10,749 bases of DNA from positions 1 to 10,749 of the forward strand of contig JAGQMO010000035.1 in assembly GCA_020428615.1 (NCBI GenBank). Reading direction: 5' to 3'. Numbering within the stretch: position 1 is the first letter of the stretch; every line of letters starts with the position of its first letter. The notes under the pieces were generated by a model, which was given only the letters and a program-made list of their open reading frames with translations, had not been told where the DNA came from and did not search any database. A program made the position numbers and the translations under genes. This document shows, in pieces, positions 1 through 5,904 of this stretch. This DNA comes from Patescibacteria group bacterium. GTDB taxonomy: Bacteria; Patescibacteriota; Minisyncoccia; Phycocordibacterales; UBA1006.

Positions 1-566
1 ACATCAACTAGTGGTTCAAAAAGATCTGCAAAATCAGAATACTTTTGTAAGAGTGTCGCTCCAATCAAGAGTTGTCCTGATTCTTCGTTTTCAAGCATTT
101 CTCCTTCAACGAGAAATTTTGAAAGGTCAGTTGTTGCCTCTTCGTTTTCAGGATCAATGGCATACGCATTGATTGATAAACTCTCAGCATCTTTGGTAAA
201 ATCAGATCGATTAATGTACCCTGCCTCGACTGTTGCAGCAATTTTGTAACGAACGCTATAACTTTCAACTTCAGGTAAGGTATCAAGCACGCGAATAATA
301 TCTTGCGTATTGATAATTGTTTCTTCATCAGGAAGTGTCGTTAAATACAAATCGCCTGTGAGGTGTTCACGATTTTGTTCAAAACTACCTTCAGTTAATC
401 CAACAAGGATTCCTGGAATAACCACTAATGACAAAAACGTCAATGTCATGATTGATATAATCAAAAGGTTAATCCAAATACTCCCTCGTTTAATTTGACG
501 TGTACCAAGAAATGAACCAACCTTTATAAACTTGAGGTACTTACGTACCCAACGAACAGCAGCCAT
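1..566 (-). CDS. MacB/FtsX-like ABC transporter permease, 5' part only
   Basis: An open frame begins at ATG 566 and runs without a stop through 188 codons to the window edge, so the C-terminal part is missing. The protein starts with a basic cytoplasmic segment (MAAVRWVRKYLKFIK), then one hydrophobic helix at about residues 31-57, then a soluble extracytoplasmic region (about 58-188) with the feel of a MacB periplasmic core domain (GDLYLTT, LPEVESYSVRY, LVEGEML, LLIGATL). This fits the family plan: one helix, a large outer domain, then three C-terminal helices. The start lies one base after the stop of the adaptor gene, which points to translational coupling and a joint adaptor-permease complex. 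The ATPase partner is not in the window and may follow downstream. The family is fairly sure; the substrate is unknown. Confidence 0.8.
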   Translation of the reverse strand, partial: MAAVRWVRKYLKFIKVGSFLGTRQIKRGSIWINLLIISIMTLTFLSLVVIPGILVGLTEGSFEQNREHLTGDLYLTTLPDEETIINTQDIIRVLDTLPEVESYSVRYKIAATVEAGYINRSDFTKDAESLSINAYAIDPENEEATTDLSKFLVEGEMLENEESGQLLIGATLLQKYSDFADLFEPLVD

Positions 567-567
567 A

Positions 568-2028
568 TTAATCTTTTGCTACCAATACAACTTCGTTTTC
601 GTTTAATCCTGAGGTGATTTCAACCAATCCATCATTACCACGAAGTCCTGTTGTTACAAGGCGCTCTTCCCCATCATCCTGCGAGGCCGTACGTACTAAT
701 ACATACGTATCACCCTCTCGTTCATACAGGTAGTGCGCAGGCACTGCGAGAACATCAGATACCTTACTTGAAACAATACTCGCTTTAGCATTCATACCAA
801 CGCGAATACGTTCATCTTCTTCGTTCACTAACACATCAGTTTGGTACACTGGTACACCGTCTACCTCGGTATCAACTAAATCAATGAAACCAACAGTTCC
901 AGTAAATGAGAGGTTTTCGTACGCATCGAGTGTTACCGATACCGTATCACCAATCTGTACTTTATTGATATAGATTTCAGGTACATTCAAATCGAGTTGT
1001 TTCTGAAAATCTCCAAAAACTACTACCACAGGTGTAAAGGCGTTCACAATCTCACCAATTTCAAGATCATTCTTAGCCACCACCCCATCAAACGGTGCGG
1101 TAATTTTACCGTCACCAAGTTGTGCGTATACAGCGTTAACCTGCGCGCTCGCCTGTTGTCGCCGTGCATCATTTCGGGTCAGATTTCCTTCGACTACTGA
1201 GTTATTACGTAACAGATTATTTTCTGCATCAGCAATAATACGGTCACGTGTCTTAATCGCATTCTCATATGCATTGAGATACGTTGTGTACGTTGATGAG
1301 CGAGTATTTGGAATAGGAATACTCCATTCAGTTCCATGGTATCGATCGCCCGGTTCGAATTGTATGAATAATCCCTGATTACCGAGCATTCCTGGTTGAT
1401 ACGTTTGTGCTGGGTACGTACCGATACCTAAACCTGAAAGCTGAAACGAGTATCCAGATGTTGCACTCGAATTGTATGTATTAATGTGGTACTCACCCTC
1501 ACCTGAACCAGTATAGGTTCCCGTGATTACTGGTGCCACAACCTCAAGTGATGTTTCATCGAGGGCGTATGCTTGGAGATCGTTATTTAAAAGTGCTCGG
1601 TATGCATTTTCAACAATTTCATTTTGTTCAGCCAGGTTAGTTGTAAGGTCATCTTCCGCACTCGTTGCATCAACAGTTGTATCAACACGTGTGAGTGTGT
1701 AGTTTGCCTGTGCCTGGGTGAGGTCAGCAACGAGACGATTCTGTTCAATTTCTGCAATAATGTCACCCTTCTTTACCTCGTCACCTACGTGAACATTGAC
1801 GGCTTTTATACGTCCAGAACTTGCAAATCCGAGATCAACACGGTCACGGGCATCAATCGTCCCGGCTAATAATAATTCATCAGAAACATTGGTTCTTGTA
1901 ACCGTATAAGGTATGTAACTATCTTGATTCTTTTTCCGAATAACAACAAGAAGGAACAGAGCAATAACCACACCAAGAATGATCCAATGTCGTTTTTTTA
2001 ATTTTCTTAGTTTTTTTAAGAGGTTCAT
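568..2028 (-). CDS. MacA/HlyD-like membrane-fusion adaptor with an inserted domain
   Basis: This 486-aa protein is an adaptor subunit of a MacAB/RND-type exporter. A basic N-terminus and one hydrophobic anchor (about 15-31) put the rest outside the membrane. The first biotinyl/lipoyl-like half is at about 54-98 (AGTIDARDRVDLGF, VGDEVKKGDIIAEIE) and the second at about 308-337 (ITAPFDGVVAKNDLEIGE). The two arms of a helical hairpin are about 98-150 and 247-305, and a beta-barrel and membrane-proximal part fill 340-486. Between the arms, about residues 160-242 form an insertion rich in Gly, Ser, Thr and Tyr (TGTYTGSGEGEYHINTY), where classical adaptors have only a hairpin tip. The next gene, one base away, is its permease. 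No Shine-Dalgarno is seen; a TATAAT box 7 bases before the ATG suggests a leaderless message. Confidence 0.88.
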   Translation of the reverse strand: MNLLKKLRKLKKRHWIILGVVIALFLLVVIRKKNQDSYIPYTVTRTNVSDELLLAGTIDARDRVDLGFASSGRIKAVNVHVGDEVKKGDIIAEIEQNRLVADLTQAQANYTLTRVDTTVDATSAEDDLTTNLAEQNEIVENAYRALLNNDLQAYALDETSLEVVAPVITGTYTGSGEGEYHINTYNSSATSGYSFQLSGLGIGTYPAQTYQPGMLGNQGLFIQFEPGDRYHGTEWSIPIPNTRSSTYTTYLNAYENAIKTRDRIIADAENNLLRNNSVVEGNLTRNDARRQQASAQVNAVYAQLGDGKITAPFDGVVAKNDLEIGEIVNAFTPVVVVFGDFQKQLDLNVPEIYINKVQIGDTVSVTLDAYENLSFTGTVGFIDLVDTEVDGVPVYQTDVLVNEEDERIRVGMNAKASIVSSKVSDVLAVPAHYLYEREGDTYVLVRTASQDDGEERLVTTGLRGNDGLVEITSGLNENEVVLVAKD

Positions 2029-2035
2029 GTTACGT

Positions 2036-2063
2036 ATTATATATATTTCTTAGAAAATGTGTA
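2036..2063 (-). promoter_or_regulatory. Candidate promoter giving a leaderless adaptor mRNA
   Basis: On the minus strand a perfect TATAAT (2036-2041) is preceded, after 16 bases, by TACACA (2058-2063; 4 of 6 matches to TTGACA). Seven bases separate TATAAT from the adaptor ATG, so the usual start distance puts +1 on or next to the start codon. A second TATAAT on the same strand at 2114-2119 is an alternative with a leader of about 80 nt, but its -35 is poor. The region is A+T-rich, so chance matches are possible. Confidence 0.4.
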
Positions 2064-2109
2064 TCTACTCAAGATATAAATGCGTGCAATATGCCAAAAT
2101 TTAAGGAAG

Positions 2110-2137
2110 TTGTATTATATTTCATATATGTTATTCT
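2110..2137 (+). promoter_or_regulatory. Candidate plus-strand promoter ahead of the structured intergenic region
   Basis: Reading the plus strand, TTGTAT (2110-2115), a 16-base spacer and TATTCT (2132-2137) preceded by TGT form an extended -10 promoter like the TGnTATACT boxes seen at other genes here. Transcription would start near 2144, a few bases before the first large stem at 2153. The -35 matches only 3 of 6 and the region is A+T-rich, so this is tentative. Confidence 0.3.
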
Positions 2138-2152
2138 CTAATAAGAAAATCT

Positions 2153-2254
2153 AACACCGGTATGAAGATTAAATACTACTAATAAGTTAAGTGGGCGTAT
2201 GGTTAATCAGATTTGGGGTTTTCCTATTTTGAATAGGAATTCAATACCGGTGTT
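2153..2254. repeat. Long-range inverted repeat with nested hairpin
   Basis: AACACCGGTAT at 2153-2163 is the exact reverse complement of ATACCGGTGTT at 2244-2254. With one bulged A (2244) the stem can continue as TGAA (2163-2166) with TTCA (2240-2243), about 14 pairs. Inside lies a second perfect hairpin, TTCCTATT (2221-2228) with AATAGGAA (2232-2239) and a 3-nt loop. The arms hold the only G+C-rich words of this A+T-rich stretch, which argues against chance pairing. Confidence 0.75.
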
Positions 2255-2269
2255 TATTTGAAAAAAATA

Positions 2270-2335
2270 TGTGTCAGTAGTAATGCAACGGTTTCATAAT
2301 TGAGGTTTAGGTTTCCTTCATTGTTTACTGACACA
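2270..2335. repeat. Long bulged hairpin in the intergenic region
   Basis: TGTGTCAGTA (2270-2279) pairs perfectly with TACTGACACA (2326-2335). After a small internal loop, AATG (2282-2285) pairs with CATT (2319-2322), then AA with TT and GG with CC with single bulged C residues at 2286 and 2289. The total is about 18 pairs around a 23-nt U-rich loop that repeats GGTTT. On the minus strand the stem is followed directly by TATTTTTTTC, so it could also end transcripts that read out of the SIMPL gene. Confidence 0.7.
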
Positions 2336-2373
2336 ACCTTATAATTTTTTGCCTGACTTTTTGCCCCTTTTTT

Positions 2374-2400
2374 AAACCCTCGTATTCCGAGGGTTTTTTT
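2374..2400 (+). terminator. Intrinsic terminator, plus-strand orientation
   Basis: AAACCCTCG (2374-2382), loop TATTC, and CGAGGGTTT (2388-2396) form a perfect 9-bp stem followed by T, giving an unbroken run of seven T at 2394-2400 on the plus strand. On the minus strand the stem is followed by TTTAAAAAA, a poor U-tract. The element therefore suits a plus-strand transcript ending 14 bases before the SIMPL stop codon and would shield the minus-strand genes from it. Confidence 0.75.
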
Positions 2401-2413
2401 ATATCCTTTTTAC

Positions 2414-3091
2414 TCAATTGAGTAGATATCGAACCGTTGTGACTAAACGGATTTTTTTAAATTCTGGGGAACCTGGATCTTTGTCAGTAATATCAATGAC
2501 TCCTTGATTCGCTCGTGAGATATCACCAACACCAGATCCTGAATCATGAGCGAATTGTTCTGCAGATACTCGTGCATTTTGAATCGCCTCAGCAAGCATT
2601 TCAGGCTTAATATTATTAATATCAGAAATTTCAAAACTAATGTAATTATCATTCATTACGATACCCTTTTCAATCAACGAAAGTGTATTTTGAGAAGCCG
2701 ATCGAACCAAATCAACCTTATCGGTATAAACTGACATTGAAACTCGAGCATTGTATCGGTATTGGGAACCTTGGTATGTGTCTTGGTAGGTACTCACCGG
2801 AGCAGTACTAATTTCACTGTCTTCAAATCCTGATTGTTTCAAGAACGTAGTAACATCAGCAACACTACCCTTAATTTGATTAAACAGATCAGTGCTATCA
2901 TTTGATTTCACCTCAAAATTAATAGACCAAATTGCGCGGTCAGCCTTAACAATTCGTTCCGAGAGTCCTTTTACCTCAACGTATTTACCTTGTTTTGAAA
3001 AACCTTTTGCTGCAACGAGAAACACAAGTGCACAAACAATGAGAGCTCCAGCAACAACTCCTGTAATAATAATTTTTTTATCTTTTTTCAT
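2414..3091 (-). CDS. Membrane-anchored SIMPL-domain (DUF541) protein
   Basis: I place the start at ATG 3091, giving 225 aa beginning MKKDKKIIITGVVAG, a typical basic end plus membrane anchor (about residues 6-27). The frame stays open to an ATG at 3169, but that lies inside atpC, has no ribosome site, and would put 26 odd residues before the anchor. The mature part (about 33-225) matches the SIMPL/DUF541 family: opening YVEVKGLSERIVKADRA, central DSEISTAPVSTYQ, closing RLVTTVRYLLN. SIMPL proteins are usually exported or membrane-attached; their biochemical role is poorly known. The gene follows atpC but is separated by a hairpin and has its own extended -10, so it is probably not a true member of the atp operon. 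Ends in TGA. Confidence 0.85.
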   Translation of the reverse strand: MKKDKKIIITGVVAGALIVCALVFLVAAKGFSKQGKYVEVKGLSERIVKADRAIWSINFEVKSNDSTDLFNQIKGSVADVTTFLKQSGFEDSEISTAPVSTYQDTYQGSQYRYNARVSMSVYTDKVDLVRSASQNTLSLIEKGIVMNDNYISFEISDINNIKPEMLAEAIQNARVSAEQFAHDSGSGVGDISRANQGVIDITDKDPGSPEFKKIRLVTTVRYLLN

Positions 3092-3101
3092 AGCTAATAT
3101 C

Positions 3102-3110
3102 AGTTTAGCA
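3102..3110 (-). promoter_or_regulatory. Extended -10 element for the SIMPL gene
   Basis: TGCTAAACT on the minus strand (3102-3110) resembles the TGnTATACT boxes of other genes in the window. It sits 10 bases before ATG 3091, so a transcript would have only about 3 nt of leader. No convincing -35 is present; the upstream bases belong to the atpC hairpin. This supports ATG 3091 as the start and independent expression. Confidence 0.35.
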
Positions 3111-3112
3111 CA

Positions 3113-3149
3113 AAATAACAACAACCCTGATACAGGGTTGTTGTTATTT
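3113..3149 (-). terminator. Hairpin terminator across the atpC stop codon
   Basis: A perfect 17-bp inverted repeat (3113-3129 with 3133-3149, loop of 3) has a G+C core CCCTG/CAGGG flanked by A-rich and U-rich arms. Read on the minus strand the 3' arm is GGGTTGTTGTTATTTT, so the U-rich tail is partly paired, as in many A/U-flanked bidirectional terminators. The atpC stop codon TAA (3144-3146) is inside the 5' arm. It most likely ends or attenuates the atp transcript. Confidence 0.65.
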
Positions 3150-3572
3150 ACGCTGACCTTTCTCAGCAATTTTTACTCGATTTAATTCTTTTGCAATATC
3201 ACGTTCCACACGTGCGTAATCTACATCTTCTTCATGATGTTTTTCTTCTATAAGAATTTGAGCACGCTTGAGCGCTGCTTCTGCTCGCGCAACGTCAATA
3301 TCACTAGCATTTTCGGAACGATCTGAAAGAATTACAACTTGGTTATTATGTCGTACTTCAAGAATCCCTCCATCAATTGCATGGTAAATCTCACGTCCTT
3401 CTTTTTTCACCATAGCTTGACCAACCTTCAAAGGAACCACAAGTGGAATGTGATCTGGCAGTACAGTAATTTCCCCTTCTGAAGTAGTTACGGTTATTTG
3501 ATCCACCTGACTATCGTAAACGGTTCGAAGTGGTGTGGTGATGATAACATGCAATTGTTTTTTTTCAGACAT
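3144..3572 (-). CDS. atpC: F1Fo ATP synthase epsilon subunit
   Basis: This 142-aa central-stalk protein links gamma to the c-ring and can inhibit ATP hydrolysis. The N-terminal beta-sandwich (about 5-88) shows the family words SEGEITVLPDHIPLV and DGGILEV. The C-terminal two-helix domain is complete (about 90-140; SENASDIDVARAEAALKRA). Length matches the usual 130-145 aa, so the inhibitory helices are probably kept. It begins 9 bases after atpD with no Shine-Dalgarno, so it likely depends on coupling or an A/T-rich leader. It is the last gene of the operon and its stop codon is in a hairpin. Confidence 0.96.
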   Translation of the reverse strand: MSEKKQLHVIITTPLRTVYDSQVDQITVTTSEGEITVLPDHIPLVVPLKVGQAMVKKEGREIYHAIDGGILEVRHNNQVVILSDRSENASDIDVARAEAALKRAQILIEEKHHEEDVDYARVERDIAKELNRVKIAEKGQRK

Positions 3573-3581
3573 GATAATTAT

Positions 3582-4994
3582 TTACGCGGTTGTTTTTTCT
3601 TTTTGACCCGCCTCGTGAGCTTCTACAACTTCTTCAATAGACCCTTTCATATAAAAATGGTTTTCATTGATATGGTCATATTCTCCTTCGAGAATTTCTT
3701 TGAAAGAGCGAATCATATCTTCAAGCTTAACGTATTTACCAGCCATACCGGTAAACTGTTCAGCCACATGAAATGGTTGTGAGAGGAATTTTTGAATCTT
3801 ACGGGCTCTGGCAACTGTGAGTTTATCTTCATCAGACAATTCATCCATACCAAGAATTGCGATAATATCTTGTAGATCCTTGTACTTTTGGAGTACCCCC
3901 TGCACTCCGCGAGCAACACTGTAGTGTTCCTCTCCAACAATTTGGGGGTCAAGCACGGTAGAAGTAGATTCAAGCGGATCTACTGCCGGATAAATACCGA
4001 TCTCAGAAAGTGAACGATTGAGCGATACTGTTGAATCCAAGTGTGCAAAGGTATTAGCCGGCGCTGGGTCGGTAAAGTCATCAGCTGGTACATATACCGC
4101 TTGAACAGAGGTAATAGAACCTTTTTTCGTTGAAGTAATACGTTCCTGAAGAGCACCCATCTCAGAGGCAAGGGTTGGTTGATATCCTACTGCAGATGGA
4201 ATACGTCCGAGTAGCGCTGAGATTTCTGAACCTGCCTGGGTAAACCGGAAAATATTATCAATAAACAACAAAAGATCTTGTCCTTTTTGGTCTCGAAAAT
4301 GTTCAGCCATAGTGAGCGCTGACAACGCCACACGCGCTCGAGCTCCTGGTGGTTCATTCATTTGTCCAAAAACAAGGGCTGTTTTATCGAGAACACCTGC
4401 TTCTTCCATTTCTCTATATAAATCGTTCCCCTCGCGAGTTCGTTCTCCAACACCTGCAAACATTGAGTATCCTCCATGTTCTTTGGCAATGTTGTTAATG
4501 AGCTCTTGAATAATCACAGTCTTTCCAACCCCTGCTCCTCCAAAGAGTCCTACCTTTCCCCCTTTCAAAAATGGACAAATCAAATCAATAACCTTGATTC
4601 CTGTTTCAAGAACTTCAGTTTCTGTCGATTGTTCTTCAAATCGAGGAGATTCTCGATGGATAGGAGAAAGTTCTGCATTTGTTGGTGCAGGTTTATTGTC
4701 AATCGGATTTCCTGTCACATTAAACATGCGACCAAGAACAGCATCTCCAACCGGTACTGCAATAGGTGTGCCAGTATCGCGTACTTCTTGACCACGAAGG
4801 AGTCCGTCAGTAATACTCATAGCAATGGTACGAACTTCATTGAGACCAACATGTTGTTGAACCTCAAGAACAAGCTCTTCACCATTGATATCAACAATCA
4901 GGGCATTGTAAATTGGTGGCAATTCGCCTCCTTCAAATCGAACATCAACGACAGGTCCGATGATTTGTGTAATTGTTCCTATTTTTTTACTCAT
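3582..4994 (-). CDS. atpD: F1Fo ATP synthase catalytic beta subunit
   Basis: This 470-aa subunit carries the catalytic nucleotide sites of F1. Visible motifs: P-loop GGAGVGKT (152-159), the catalytic glutamate in GERTREGNDL (Glu184), Walker B LLLFIDNIFR (241-250), ALLGRIPSAVGYQPTLA (about 260-276), the family signature PAVDPLESTS, and the DELSDED form of the DELSEED lever that pushes gamma. Length and motif order are normal and no key residue is missing, so the enzyme should be catalytically active. It starts 8 bases after the atpG stop with no clear Shine-Dalgarno. Confidence 0.98.
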   Translation of the reverse strand: MSKKIGTITQIIGPVVDVRFEGGELPPIYNALIVDINGEELVLEVQQHVGLNEVRTIAMSITDGLLRGQEVRDTGTPIAVPVGDAVLGRMFNVTGNPIDNKPAPTNAELSPIHRESPRFEEQSTETEVLETGIKVIDLICPFLKGGKVGLFGGAGVGKTVIIQELINNIAKEHGGYSMFAGVGERTREGNDLYREMEEAGVLDKTALVFGQMNEPPGARARVALSALTMAEHFRDQKGQDLLLFIDNIFRFTQAGSEISALLGRIPSAVGYQPTLASEMGALQERITSTKKGSITSVQAVYVPADDFTDPAPANTFAHLDSTVSLNRSLSEIGIYPAVDPLESTSTVLDPQIVGEEHYSVARGVQGVLQKYKDLQDIIAILGMDELSDEDKLTVARARKIQKFLSQPFHVAEQFTGMAGKYVKLEDMIRSFKEILEGEYDHINENHFYMKGSIEEVVEAHEAGQKEKTTA

Positions 4995-5002
4995 AATTTT
5001 GT

Positions 5003-5890
5003 TTAGGACATTGCTGACGATCCCCCAACGATCTCCGCGATTTCTTGGGTAATAGCAGCTTGTCGCGCTCGGTTATAATTAAGTCTAAGGTCTTCCAACA
5101 ACTCTCCTGCATTATCAGAAGCATTTCTCATCGCCATAACGCGTGCGCTATGTTCAGAGGCAAGTGATTCAAGAAGAAATTGATAGAGAACAGTCATGAG
5201 TACTGACGGCACCACGCTGTCGAGTACTTCTTGTTCATTCGGTTCAAAGGTATATTGTGCAAACTTTCGTTTATCAGACACACCTTCCATACCAAGCAAC
5301 TTTTGAGCTTTATCTACCTGAAGTGGAATCATAGGAGTCACTTGTGCTTCAAAAGAAAGTGATGATACAAAATTTGTGTATGCAATAACGACTTCTTTGT
5401 ATGATTCATCTTGAGAATATCGCTCAGTTATCGCATGTAACAACGATCGAACCTCTCCGGCTGTGAAATAATCGGAAAATTCCGTAAAACTTGCAACCAC
5501 CTGAAGCTGATTTCTCTTTGCAATCTTTTCAGATTGTTTTCCAACAACAATAGCATCTACAACAAGTTTAGGATTATCTTGTACGAAACGAGTAACCTGT
5601 TTTGATACGTTCATATTGTATCCTCCACAGAGTCCTTTATTCGATGCAATTATGAGCATAAGAACTTTTGTACCTTTTCGTGATTCCAAATATGGGTGCG
5701 TTAATTGTTTGTGAATGTGAAGATTCTCCAAGAGCTCAAAAGATCTTTGTGCAAAGATATGTGATGCTCCTCTCTTTTCAATAGATTTTTTCATCTTTGA
5801 AACCGAGATCATTTCCATAGCTTTGGTAATCTTTCCAATATTCTGAACCGATTGCATTTTATGTTTAATGGTTTTTGTTTGCATAGCCAT
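5003..5890 (-). CDS. atpG: F1Fo ATP synthase gamma subunit
   Basis: Rotor shaft of F1, 295 aa. The N-terminal coiled-coil helix (KITKAMEMISVSKMKK) and the C-terminal helix with the gamma signature ITQEIAEIVGGSSAM form the two ends of the shaft; the central Rossmann-like part (about 75-200) carries SNKGLCGGYN. Length is usual. The start is at MAMQTKT; the second ATG, two codons on, is equally possible. It lies 14 bases after atpA and 8 before atpD, within the operon. Confidence 0.97.
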   Translation of the reverse strand: MAMQTKTIKHKMQSVQNIGKITKAMEMISVSKMKKSIEKRGASHIFAQRSFELLENLHIHKQLTHPYLESRKGTKVLMLIIASNKGLCGGYNMNVSKQVTRFVQDNPKLVVDAIVVGKQSEKIAKRNQLQVVASFTEFSDYFTAGEVRSLLHAITERYSQDESYKEVVIAYTNFVSSLSFEAQVTPMIPLQVDKAQKLLGMEGVSDKRKFAQYTFEPNEQEVLDSVVPSVLMTVLYQFLLESLASEHSARVMAMRNASDNAGELLEDLRLNYNRARQAAITQEIAEIVGGSSAMS

Positions 5891-5904
5891 AGCAGTTTTT
5901 AAAA

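Larger units (their letters stand above)
2145..2400 (+). ncRNA. Candidate structured non-coding RNA of about 255 nt
   Basis: The gap between the SIMPL and adaptor genes (2029-2413) has no convincing protein gene but is full of paired structure. In plus-strand order there is a promoter-like sequence, a long closing stem (2153-2166 with 2240-2254) enclosing a small hairpin (2221-2239), a bulged long hairpin (2270-2335), and an intrinsic terminator whose T-tract reads on the plus strand (2374-2400). That order looks like a transcription unit for a small RNA running towards the 3' end of the SIMPL/atp genes. I see no tmRNA, RNase P, SRP or 6S consensus. The 20-codon frame at 2199-2261 has no good ribosome site. 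The alternative is that these palindromes are successive terminators or an inserted palindromic element. Ends are estimates. Confidence 0.35.

Noticed and set aside
65..328. Minus-strand frame of 87 codons in the permease region
   Set aside because: It overlaps in another frame the continuous permease frame from ATG 566, which has a membrane helix and MacB-like features and is the better reading.
2153..2254. CRISPR or tandem repeat
   Set aside because: The repeats are a single inverted pair, not regularly spaced direct repeats; no cas gene is present.
2199..2261. 20-codon plus-strand frame inside the structured intergenic region
   Set aside because: No convincing ribosome site, no other sign of coding, and it overlaps the paired arms of the palindrome; RNA structure explains the sequence better.
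2145..2400. tmRNA, RNase P RNA, SRP RNA or 6S RNA
   Set aside because: No tRNA-like end, no GAGGAAAGTCC-type core, no SRP Alu or GGAA-type loop motif, and no single long bulged rod were seen on either strand.
3092..3169. Longer N-terminus for the SIMPL protein from ATG 3169
   Set aside because: It would start inside atpC, span the terminator hairpin and add 26 residues ahead of a typical basic-plus-hydrophobic membrane anchor.
4476..5006. Plus-strand open frame of 176 codons opposite atpD
   Set aside because: It lies wholly antisense to a well-conserved catalytic gene, has a composition typical of a shadow frame and no ribosome site.
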